The notes beneath the pieces are model-generated. The model saw nothing but the letters and a program-made list of their open reading frames with translations. It made no database searches and was not told where the DNA came from. Positions 53,736-62,955 of a stretch of DNA of 64,000 bases are shown piece after piece (within the stretch, counting starts at the first letter, position 1; each line of letters opens with the position of its first letter). The stretch is from CAZSAT01 sp964604675 (GTDB lineage Bacteria; Myxococcota_A; UBA796; CAJQPC01): assembly GCA_964604675.1 (NCBI GenBank), contig CAZSAT010000007.1, positions 37,620-101,619 on the forward strand, given 5' to 3'. Made by a program: the position numbers and the translations under genes.

Positions 53736-54736
53736 GCGTGCAGCGCCTCCAGGGTCGCGTCGACGCCCTCGTGGGGGGTGGTGGGGATCACGCCGTGACC
53801 GAGGTTGAAGACATGGCCCGTGGGCCCGGCGTCCTCGAGGATGGCGCGGACCTTGGCGTGGATGGTCTCGCGGGGGGCAAAGAGGGCGATGGGGTCGAGG
53901 TTGCCCATGATCGGCACGTCGGCGCCGAGGACCTGGCGGGCACGCTTGAGGTCGACACGCCAGTCGAGGCCGAAGGCGTCGGCCCCGACCTCGTGGAGGT
54001 GGTGGAGGAACGGAGACGCGTTCTTGGTGAAGTAGATGCGCGGCACCCCGGAGACCTTGGACAGGGCCTTCCGTGCGGCCGGCAGGGCCACCCGGCGCCA
54101 GTCCTCGAGCGACAGCTCGCCGGCCCACGTGTCGAACAGGCAGACGGCGGCCGCCCCCGCCTCGGCTTGCGCCTGCAGGTAGTCGCCCACGATCTCGGCG
54201 TTCATGTCCAGCAGGCGCTGGAAGGTCTTCGGGTCGCGCCACATCAGGGCCTTGGCGTGCTCGAAGTGCCGTGAGCCCGATCCCTCGACCATGTAGGCGG
54301 CCAGCGTGAAGGGCGCGCCGGCGAAACCGAACAGCGGCACGTCGAGCTGCTCGACCAGCAGGCGGATGGTGTCCAGCGCGTGCGGCATCTCCCGCTCGAT
54401 CGAGGGCACGTGCAGCCGCTTCAGGTCGGCGGCGTGGCGCACGGGGTCGGCGAAGACCGGACCGCGTCCCGGGATGAAGTCGAGGTCGAGCCCCATCGCG
54501 GCCGGCGGCACCAGGATGTCGTTGAAGACGATGCTGGCGTCGAAGGGAAAGCGACGCAGGGGCTGGAGCGTGACCTCGGCCGCCAGCTCCGGGTTGCGGC
54601 AGAGGTTCAGGAACGAGCCCGCTTCTGCACGGGTCACGTGGTACTCGGGCAGGTAGCGGCCGGCCTGGCGGAAGAACCATGCCGGCGGGCGCTCGACGGG
54701 TTCGTTGTTCAGGGCGCGTAGCAGCAGGTCGTTCAT
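53708..54736 (-). CDS. hemE: Uroporphyrinogen decarboxylase
   Basis: A 342-residue enzyme that decarboxylates uroporphyrinogen III to coproporphyrinogen III. PAWFFRQAGRYLPEY is the N-terminal signature with the conserved Arg. FNDILVPPAAMGLDLDF includes the catalytic Asp region. GFAGAPFTLAAYMVEG and FNLGHGVIPTTPHEGV complete the family pattern. It is the first of three overlapping hem genes and starts 9 bp after the START-like gene's stop, so it belongs to the same long operon. Confidence 0.97.
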   Translation of the reverse strand: MNDLLLRALNNEPVERPPAWFFRQAGRYLPEYHVTRAEAGSFLNLCRNPELAAEVTLQPLRRFPFDASIVFNDILVPPAAMGLDLDFIPGRGPVFADPVRHAADLKRLHVPSIEREMPHALDTIRLLVEQLDVPLFGFAGAPFTLAAYMVEGSGSRHFEHAKALMWRDPKTFQRLLDMNAEIVGDYLQAQAEAGAAAVCLFDTWAGELSLEDWRRVALPAARKALSKVSGVPRIYFTKNASPFLHHLHEVGADAFGLDWRVDLKRARQVLGADVPIMGNLDPIALFAPRETIHAKVRAILEDAGPTGHVFNLGHGVIPTTPHEGVDATLEALHAWSWSARAS

Positions 54737-54745
54737 GCCTGCCTG

Positions 54746-55396
54746 CTAACGTCCCGAGGATGCGTCGCCGGCAGCCTTGAACAGGTCGATGATGTTGTTG
54801 GGCAACATGCGACGGGCGGCAGCTTCGCCGGCCCACCGGGGCACGTTGCCGCCCGCGTCGCTGCAGCTGCGGAAGCGCGCGACGGTGGCGCTGCCCTGCG
54901 GCAGGAACGCCCAGCTTCCGACGTTGAAGGTCACCGGCACCGCGCCCTGGTGGCTCGCGCGGAGCTCCGCATGGGCCTTCGGGTACTCGGCCTCCCCGTC
55001 GAAGTGCTCCCAGCTCAGCGCCCACCCTTCGCCCGTGGGACCCCAGGTGCCGCGGAGGTACCAGTAGCGATCCGAGATGGGCGACGGGTTGTCGAGCACC
55101 TGCAGGTAGTCGACGGTGCCTTCGGCTTCGGCCAGGACCTGGGACTGTGTGAGCGCTGCGGACGACCACTCCGGGTTGCCCCGGATGTCGACCACGATCG
55201 TCTTCATGCGCTCGAGGTCGAGGGTGGTGCTGGCGCTGGCCTCGAGGCAGTCGATGCCGTCGAGGGGCAGGTGGCGCACTGCGACCAGGCCCACCTCGGT
55301 CTGGCGCTCGCCCACGTCCTGCCATCCGAGGCCGTCCATGGCCGCGCGCACGCTGTCGGGTGTGAGCGCGAAGGCGACGGGGAGCAGCGCGAGCAT
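54746..55396 (-). CDS. Exported START/SRPBCC-like lipid-binding protein
   Basis: A 216-residue protein with a short signal (MLALLPVAFA). The body follows START-type proteins. It has an early helix, LASTT-like strand EASASTTLDLERMKTIVVDIRGNPEWSSAA, DNPSPISDRYWYLRGTWG, and a final helix. Such domains hold a hydrophobic ligand in a deep pocket. The mRNA has CCGGAGG immediately before the ATG. It sits between the selenoprotein gene and hemE, 9 bp from each. A role in handling a lipid or tetrapyrrole is only suggested by location. Confidence 0.75.
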   Translation of the reverse strand: MLALLPVAFALTPDSVRAAMDGLGWQDVGERQTEVGLVAVRHLPLDGIDCLEASASTTLDLERMKTIVVDIRGNPEWSSAALTQSQVLAEAEGTVDYLQVLDNPSPISDRYWYLRGTWGPTGEGWALSWEHFDGEAEYPKAHAELRASHQGAVPVTFNVGSWAFLPQGSATVARFRSCSDAGGNVPRWAGEAAARRMLPNNIIDLFKAAGDASSGR

Positions 55397-55405
55397 GACC
55401 TCCGG

Positions 55406-57205
55406 CTAACGCCCGAGCTGGGCGTCGAGCACCTCGACCACCGCGTCCACCTCGAAGGTGTTGTTCACGTAGGCGATGCGCCCGTCGGTGCCGACGATCC
55501 ACTCCTGGGGGTAGGCCCCGGTGGGGAAGGCGAGCTCCTGTTGGTACTGCGTGTGCACGGAGCCACCTTCCGCGAACATCCGGAGCTCCAGGCCGTAGGC
55601 GTCGCGGAAGCTCTCCACGGTGTCCGTGCCCTCGTCGCTGATCGCGAGGAAGTGCACCTCACCTTCGTAGGCGGGGACCAGGGTGGCGTCGATGTCCGAG
55701 ACCTCGGACGGACAGACCGGTCACCAGCTGGCCCAGAAGGCGATCATCACCGGCTCGCCCAGGTGATCGGACAGGGTGAAGTCGTTGCCGTCGACGTCGG
55801 TCAGCGTGAAGTCGGGGGCGTACGAGCCCAGGCCGTAGTCGCTGTCGCCGGCCTGGAGGGTGAGCTCGGTGGTCGGGCCGTCCGGGTCGTCGCTGGAGAG
55901 GCAGAGGGTGGTGTCCAGGTCGTCCCCGCCCTCGTAGACCACCTTCAGCGTGGTGGACGCTCCTGGCTCCAGGGTGGCGGTCTCCGCCAGCACCGAGATG
56001 CGTGAGTCGACCGCCCGGGCGCCCGTGAGGTGCAGCGTGCCGCCGCCACGGTTGGTGACCTCGAGCGTCGCCTCGCCGCCGTCCACGGGCACCGTGATGG
56101 TGTCGCTGGCCACGTCGAGCTCGCCTGCGACCGCGTCGGCATCGAGGTCGAAGCCCGCCATCCAGTTCCAGTCGCCCACCCAGGCGCGGGTGCCCTCGCT
56201 GCGCACCGCCAGCGCGAACTGCTCGGTGATCTCGTAGCCACGAGGCATCGGCGCGCTCGGTTCGGAGACGTCCCACGCCCCCACGCCCTCGTGGTCGACC
56301 ACCCAGAGCCAGCCGCCTTCCGCCCAGGCCATCACCGCGGAGCCTCCCACGTCGATCCGTGCGATCTCGACCGGAGCAGCCGGGTCGCTGCGATCGAGGA
56401 CCGCCACCCCCTTGGAGCCCAGCGACACGTAGAGCAGGTCCCCGTCCACCGCAGCGTGGAGCGTGGCGCCGTCGAGCGGCACGGGCTCGCCGATGGTCGC
56501 GGAGTCGCCGTCGACCCCGATCGGCACCAGGCCCAGATCGTTGTCGGCGGCGTAGGTCCAGCCGTCCACGATGGGGGTGAGATCCCACGGCGACGATAGC
56601 CCCTTGTTGCTCGTGCCGAGCTCGACCGGCGCGGTGGGCACGCTGACGTCGAGCACGTGGATCGTGCCGTCGGTGCGTGACGACACGTACAGGCGGTCGC
56701 CTTCGCGCGCCATGCCCTCCCATCCGTTCACCGAGAGGGTGAGCTCGAGCGACAGGTCGGTGGGGTCGGTGGCGTCGACGATGGACACGCCGTAGTCGCG
56801 GTGAGCGACAGCGAGCATGCCGTCCGCCAGCAGCTCGACCCGGTGGAAGCGGGCGTGGGGACCGGACTCGTGCCCCACCAGCTGCGGGTCGCTGGGGTCG
56901 GAGATGTCGTAGGACATCACGCCGCCCTGTCCGACGCCGAAGACGATGTCGCCGTCGATCTCGAGGTCGATGAGCTCCACGAAGAAGGTGTTCTGTGCCT
57001 CTTGGGTCTGGAGGAAGCCGCCGACCCAGGTGATGGGATCGTCGGGCAGCTCGTCCGGCGCTGCGCAGACGTCGGGCAGGGCGGCCCAGTCGTCGCTGGC
57101 GGAGTCCGTGCCCGAGTCCGCCGCGGAGGACGTGTCGCGCTCGACCGGCGCCGAGCTGTCGACGGCCTCCGGGGTTCCCTTGCACGCGAGCAGCACGATC
57201 AGCAT
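55406..57205 (-). CDS. Predicted selenoprotein: LVIVD-propeller/Ig/redoxin lipoprotein with in-frame TGA
   Basis: The complete frame is 599 residues if the TGA at 55723-55721 is read as selenocysteine (U495). The start ATG (GGAGG upstream) opens a lipobox signal MLIVLLAC. An acidic linker follows. Residues ~60-330 are LVIVD-type propeller repeats (VMSYDISDPSDPQLVG, VSIVDATDPTD, IHVLDVSVPTAPVELG). Residues ~355-455 form an Ig-like domain, and about 462-599 a TlpA/AhpC-type redoxin (GSYAPDFTLTDVDGNDF). FWASW-U-PVC stands where homologues have WCxxC, keeping Cys498. Homology continues past the TGA (AYEGEVHFLAISDEG, PQEWIVGTDGRIAY). A SECIS-like hairpin follows. Without recoding, a 494-residue protein lacking the redox site would result. 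sel genes are not in the window. Confidence 0.88.
55694..55709 (-). promoter_or_regulatory. Bacterial SECIS-like hairpin (selenocysteine insertion element)
   Basis: In the mRNA, GUCCGAGGUCUCGGAC forms a stem of six pairs (GUCCGA/UCGGAC) closed by a GGUC loop. Exactly 11 nt separate it from the UGA. The minimal SECIS of E. coli fdhF has the same 11-nt spacing and the same GGUC apical loop, with a key U four pairs below the loop. A U occupies that position here too, although it can pair with A. This is strong support for SelB-dependent recoding. Confidence 0.82.
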
Positions 57206-57251
57206 CCGACCTCCGAGTGCGGATGATGCCGCTTGCGGCGGCGGGTTCCAC

Positions 57252-58715
57252 TCAGACCAGGCTGCGCGCGACCGCTTCCCACCCCTGGGCATCGCCGAGC
57301 CCCATCACCGCGTCGCCGATGGTCCGGACGCCGGTCGCCGCTTGTCGCGGGAGGCGCCCGAAGCCCGGCGCGAACCAAGTACGGCGCTCCCGGTGCACCC
57401 TCGTGGCGATCACCGCCACGTCGGCCAGCTCCGGCCAGAGGCGTCGAACGGCGGTCTCTGCGGTCCGGAGCGCGCTCTCGTCGTCTTGCTCTCCGTGGAC
57501 CAGCTGGAGAGCGATCCTGGGCTGGGGCGTGCCCCAGACGCGGTCGAGCCAGAGCGCATGGCTCGCGTGGGGATCGACGAGCACCGCTGCAGCGGCCCCG
57601 TCGGCGCCGCGCTCCAGCAGCAGCTCGACCACCAGCGCCGAGCGCTGGCGCGGAGGTACCGAGCCACAGAGAGCGGCCTGACGCTGGTCGAGGATCACCT
57701 CGGTCGGCGCGAGGTGCCGGAAGGGCAGCTCGCCCTCGACCACGATGCCGTCGGCGCCGAGGTCCGCGAAGAGTTGCGGCAGCTCGCTGGCTTCGAGGGC
57801 GTGGGCGTCGGTGCAACGGAACGCGCCGGCGTGTCGATCCACGAGCGCGCCACACCGGGGGCATCGCCCGACGCGAGCCTCGACACCTTCGACCACGGCC
57901 CGGACGAAGACGGGCGCCTGGTCGACGCGTTCCACGCGGTTCCAGCCCAGCTCCAGCTCGCTCACCGCGACGCCCCGTCCGCGGCGCCCCAGGGCCAGGC
58001 TCAGGGGATCGAGCTGGAGCTCCGCGATGGGCGCGACCACGATCTCCACGCCGGCGGCTCCGAGCGCTTCGCGCAGCGGTCCCCACAGCACCTCTTCCGG
58101 CTCGCCGCGCAACCAGCGGACCCGGGCTGCGTCGCGGTCGAGGGCGTGGAAGCGCTCGGCGAGGGCGAAGTGGCCCGCATCGAGCTCGGAGGCGGGCGTG
58201 GCCAGCCGCGCCTGGGCCCACGCGTCCGCGTGCAGGCGCCACGGTGTGAGCGGGCCCTCCGTGGCAGGGCGTCCCCACAGCTGCGGGGCGTCCGGGTCCT
58301 GGTGGCGCAGCCACTTCCGAGCGTCGCGCAGGGTGGCGGCCGGATGGGCCACGTCGAGCGCGTCGAGCGCCAGGAGCTCGCGCTGTGCCAGGGCGCGCAG
58401 CCCAGCGCCGTCGACCGGATGGATCTCCCCATCGGCGAAGCGCAGGGCCTCCACGGTCTGCTCGCCGAAAGGGTGGAGGCCATGCTTCGACAGCAACGCT
58501 TCGAGGTGGGTGGAGCGCGCCCACAGGCCCTGCCCGAGGGCGCCGCCGATCCCCTCGGGTGCGACGAGCACCACCCGTCCGCTCGGTGCGGCCTCGAGTG
58601 CGGCCAGGCACGGGCCGAGTCCGCTGCCGACCACCGCGGTGAGGCGCTCGGCTGCAAACGCGGGGCGCGCGACGCCCGCGGCGATCAGCCCCCCGAGGAA
58701 GGTGCGACGCCTCAC
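57252..58715 (-). CDS. Tat-exported FAD/NAD(P)-binding oxidoreductase-like protein
   Basis: A 487-residue protein. The GTG start gives a twin-arginine signal (RRRTFLGGLIAAGVARPAFA). The mature start LTAVVGSGLGPCLAALEAAPSGRVVLVAPEGIGGAL is a dinucleotide-binding fold of the phytoene-desaturase/PPOX type. An insertion, CPRCGALVDRHAGAFRC, looks like a small zinc ribbon or rubredoxin-like knuckle. The C-terminus (GFGRLPRQAATGVRTIGDAVMG) fits the family's final FAD segment. Tat export suggests cofactor loading before secretion. It overlaps the upstream SRPBCC gene (GTGA) and precedes the selenoprotein gene by 46 bp. Confidence 0.72.
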   Translation of the reverse strand: MRRRTFLGGLIAAGVARPAFAAERLTAVVGSGLGPCLAALEAAPSGRVVLVAPEGIGGALGQGLWARSTHLEALLSKHGLHPFGEQTVEALRFADGEIHPVDGAGLRALAQRELLALDALDVAHPAATLRDARKWLRHQDPDAPQLWGRPATEGPLTPWRLHADAWAQARLATPASELDAGHFALAERFHALDRDAARVRWLRGEPEEVLWGPLREALGAAGVEIVVAPIAELQLDPLSLALGRRGRGVAVSELELGWNRVERVDQAPVFVRAVVEGVEARVGRCPRCGALVDRHAGAFRCTDAHALEASELPQLFADLGADGIVVEGELPFRHLAPTEVILDQRQAALCGSVPPRQRSALVVELLLERGADGAAAAVLVDPHASHALWLDRVWGTPQPRIALQLVHGEQDDESALRTAETAVRRLWPELADVAVIATRVHRERRTWFAPGFGRLPRQAATGVRTIGDAVMGLGDAQGWEAVARSLV

Positions 58716-59335
58716 GGGTTGTAGGCGGCCTCCGCCTGGGTCTTCACCCAGCTCGTGGCCATCACCAGGCCCTTGTCCATCAGGAGGTCCTCGATGAAGC
58801 CGGGCACCCAGCCCTTCACCCTGAGGTCCACGGAGTACTCCACCCGGGACACGATGGGGCTCTCGGAGAGCTGCGTGACCCGCCAGTAGCCCACGGAGTC
58901 GTCCAGATCGGACTGGCGGTCGTAGTCCAGGGTCCAGGTGACCCACCCCTCGTCGGTGTGCACGCTGTGCTCGATGAAGTAGTCCACGCCCATGCCCATC
59001 TTCGACAGGTTGAACTCCACGAAGACCCGATCGCCCTGCCTCTTGTAGATGCGCGTTCCGTCCAGACCGTCGACCCACTCGGGGTAGGCGCCGTAGTTCT
59101 GGATCGTCTTCCAGATCGTGGCGGGCGGCGCGTTCACGTGCATCACGGCCACGCCGCGGCCTCCGCTGTCGGCGACGATCTGCTTCTGCACGAGCTGCCC
59201 GGCCTCGAGGGTGGCGACGTCGGTGGCGGTCAGGCTGACGGCCGGGGGCGCACCGCTGTAGGCCGAGACCACGCCACGGTGCTCGTGAGGCTCGTTGGCG
59301 TCGGCCGCGAACACCAGGGGGACGAGCGCAAACAT
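58712..59335 (-). CDS. Exported SRPBCC/polyketide-cyclase-like protein
   Basis: A 207-residue protein with signal MFALVPLVFAADA. GGAGGTGAC precedes the ATG. The domain pattern ATIWKTIQNYGAYPEWVDGLDGTRIYKRQGDRVFVEFNL, then ending in a long C-terminal helix, matches SRPBCC proteins. This is the second such fold in the operon (the other at 54746-55396). It is the first gene of the run leading to hemH. Ligand unknown. Confidence 0.78.
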   Translation of the reverse strand: MFALVPLVFAADANEPHEHRGVVSAYSGAPPAVSLTATDVATLEAGQLVQKQIVADSGGRGVAVMHVNAPPATIWKTIQNYGAYPEWVDGLDGTRIYKRQGDRVFVEFNLSKMGMGVDYFIEHSVHTDEGWVTWTLDYDRQSDLDDSVGYWRVTQLSESPIVSRVEYSVDLRVKGWVPGFIEDLLMDKGLVMATSWVKTQAEAAYNP

Positions 59336-59429
59336 TGTCACCTCCACGTCAGGAATCGAACACCCGCGACAAGCCGCGAAATCCTCAGGTATACCGACGT
59401 GCGCTGTAACCCCGTCAAGGATCGGCTCC

Positions 59430-60260
59430 ATGACTCTTCGTGCTCTCACGCTGCCCCTCGCGGCCCTCGGCTTGCTGCTCACCACCGCCTGCGAACCGGC
59501 CGACACCGACGGTGACGGCCTCTCGGACAAGGAAGAGGACGAGCTCGGGACGGATCCCACCGCGGCCGACACCGATGGTGACGGTCTGTCCGACGGTGAC
59601 GAGGTCACCTTGGGGACCTACCCCACCGTGGTCGACACGGACGAGGACTCCTACGACGACGGCGTCGAGGTCGAGGTCGGCACGGATCCTCGCGACTACT
59701 ACAGCCGCGTGTACGAAGGCTTCTGGCCCTACAACCCCAACAAGGACGACATGGGAGAAGGCACCTTCTCCAAGTCCGTGGGCGACCAGATGGCGCGCCT
59801 GACCTTCACCGACCAGTACGGCGATGAGGTCGACCTCTACGACTTCGCCGGGCAGGACGCCTGGATCCTGTTCGACATCTCCGAGGTCTGGTGCGGCTAC
59901 TGCACCGAGATGGCGAAGTGGCTCGAGGGCCGCTCCAGCTTCTACGACAGCTACCCCGAGTGGTCGGCCATCCCGGAGGCCGTCGAGAGCGGCGACCTGA
60001 TCTGGCTCACCATCCTCACGGGCAACAACGCCGGCGGCTCGCCGTCCCAGTCCGACGCCGAGAACTGGGCCAGCAAGTACCCGCACGACAAGGTTCCGGT
60101 CATGACCGATCCGGAGCAGTCGCTCTACGACCTCGGCATCTCGGGCTTCCCGAGCGTGGGGCTGTTGAACGACGAGTTCGTCTGGGAGAAGAACATCAAG
60201 AACTACTCGAAGTCCTTCGACAAGGCGGTCGAGTGGCTCGAGACCGAGAAGGGCTACTGA
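59430..60260 (+). CDS. Thioredoxin-fold lipoprotein with calcium-binding repeats
   Basis: A 276-residue protein with lipobox LTTAC (Cys21). Residues 26-88 are thrombospondin-type-3-like DTDGDGLSD repeats that bind calcium. A thioredoxin domain follows with SEVWCGYCTEM (Cys155, Cys158) and a cis-Pro region GISGFPSVGLLN. It is a membrane-anchored disulphide reductase or oxidase of the TlpA/DsbD-tail type by inference. It is divergent from the selenoprotein operon, 94 bp away, so two thiol-redox lipoproteins face each other here. Confidence 0.85.
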   Translation: MTLRALTLPLAALGLLLTTACEPADTDGDGLSDKEEDELGTDPTAADTDGDGLSDGDEVTLGTYPTVVDTDEDSYDDGVEVEVGTDPRDYYSRVYEGFWPYNPNKDDMGEGTFSKSVGDQMARLTFTDQYGDEVDLYDFAGQDAWILFDISEVWCGYCTEMAKWLEGRSSFYDSYPEWSAIPEAVESGDLIWLTILTGNNAGGSPSQSDAENWASKYPHDKVPVMTDPEQSLYDLGISGFPSVGLLNDEFVWEKNIKNYSKSFDKAVEWLETEKGY

Positions 60261-60395
60261 GCCCACGTCTGGCAGTTCGCACCGAGCTACTGGAACCTCC
60301 GCGGCTACCCCTTCATCGTGCTGCTCGACGAAGCGCTGCGGGTCGTCAGCAACGACACGGCGAACATCCTGAACGACCTCGTGGACACCTACTGA
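60261..60395 (+). pseudogene. 3' remnant of a second thioredoxin-like gene
   Basis: Directly after the TGA of the previous gene the same frame stays open for 44 codons, then stops at TGA 60393-60395. The translation AHVWQFAPSYWNLRGYPFIV...LRVVSNDTANILNDLVDTY resembles the C-terminal quarter of a thioredoxin domain. The cis-Pro segment (GYPFIVLLDE) is comparable to GISGFPSVGLLNDE in the gene before it. It looks like the tail of a deleted tandem paralogue. Confidence 0.55.
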
Positions 60396-60418
60396 GGGCT
60401 GTTCGCCGATCGCGGGCC

Positions 60419-62032
<1,614 letters not shown>

Positions 62033-62071
62033 GGGGCCTCCGTCGAGGGGGCTCCCTAATCGGCGGATCCC

Positions 62072-62728
62072 GTGATTCCCATCGACGAGCGTCTTCGCGT
62101 CATCGAGGTCTACGCCAGCGTGCAGGGCGAGAGCCGGTACGTGGGTGTCCCGTGCGTCTTCGTGCGGCTCGCCGGGTGCAACCTGCGGTGCACGTGGTGC
62201 GACTCCGAGTACACCTTCACCGGGGGCGAACACCGGAGCATCGACGAGGTGGTCGAGGCCGCGGCGGCCTTCGGGATCGACGTGGTGGAGGTCACGGGCG
62301 GGGAGCCGCTCGCCCACCGTCAGGCGATTCCGCTGATGGAGCGGCTCGTGGCCCGCGGCCACACCGTGCTCCTGGAGACCAGCGGCAGCCTGTCGGTGGC
62401 GGAGGTGCCGCCCAGCGTCCACATCGTGATGGACCTGAAGCCCCCCGACTCCGGCGAGTGCGGGGCCAACCGGATGGAGAACCTCGAACACCTGAAGGCG
62501 AGCGACGCGATCAAGTTCGTGATCGCCTCGCGCGGCGACTACGAGTGGGCTCGCGAGGTGGCGCGGGCCCACGGCCTGGAAGCGCGCTTCGAGCTCCTGC
62601 TGTCGCCGGCCTGGGGGCAGGTGGAGCCGGCGGACCTGGTGGCGTGGATGCTGGAGGACGGCCTGAAGGCGCGCTTCAACCTGCAGCTGCACAAGGTGGT
62701 CTGGGACCCGAGGGCCCAAGGGGTCTGA
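62072..62728 (+). CDS. queE: 7-carboxy-7-deazaguanine synthase
   Basis: A 218-residue radical SAM enzyme of queuosine and 7-deazaguanine synthesis. GCNLRCTWCDSEYTF gives the CxxxCxxC cluster motif (Cys36, Cys40, Cys43). SVQGESRYVGVPCVFVRLAGC and EVTGGEPLAHRQAIPL are the family's substrate and SAM motifs, and MDLKPPDSGE follows. The GTG start lies 39 bp from the divergent fumarase start. Other que genes are not in the window. Confidence 0.95.
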   Translation: MIPIDERLRVIEVYASVQGESRYVGVPCVFVRLAGCNLRCTWCDSEYTFTGGEHRSIDEVVEAAAAFGIDVVEVTGGEPLAHRQAIPLMERLVARGHTVLLETSGSLSVAEVPPSVHIVMDLKPPDSGECGANRMENLEHLKASDAIKFVIASRGDYEWAREVARAHGLEARFELLLSPAWGQVEPADLVAWMLEDGLKARFNLQLHKVVWDPRAQGV

Positions 62729-62755
62729 GCGGCGACCGTGCAAGACGGCGGCGGC

Positions 62756-62953
62756 TCAGCCCTGGTCGGGCACCTCGAAGCCCGCGTCCTCGATGGCGGC
62801 CACGACCGCTGCCCGGTCTGCGGTGCCGCTGACCGTGGCCTGCTTGGCGTCCAGGTCGACCTGCACCTCGGTCACACCGGGTACCTGCTGCAGGGCGCGC
62901 GTGACCGACGCCACGCAGCCGCCGCAGCTCATGCCCTCGACGGGGAGGGTCAC
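62756..62953 (-). CDS. Heavy-metal-associated (HMA) domain protein
   Basis: A 65-residue protein made of one HMA domain. EGMSCGGCVASV contains the metal-binding CxxC. VEVQVDLDAKQATVSG and AAIEDAGFEV complete the fold. It is a probable copper chaperone. The GTG start lies 2 bp after the upstream gene's stop (TGA-GC-GTG), implying coupled expression. No copper ATPase is visible in the window. Confidence 0.88.
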   Translation of the reverse strand: MTLPVEGMSCGGCVASVTRALQQVPGVTEVQVDLDAKQATVSGTADRAAVVAAIEDAGFEVPDQG

Positions 62954-62955
62954 GC

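Noticed and set aside
60258..60260. A second selenocysteine codon at the end of the thioredoxin lipoprotein gene
   Set aside because: The codon is not at a redox Cys position (GY-TGA-AHV). No SECIS-like hairpin lies 5-20 nt downstream, and the intact domain already has WCGYC. A paralogue remnant explains the tail better.
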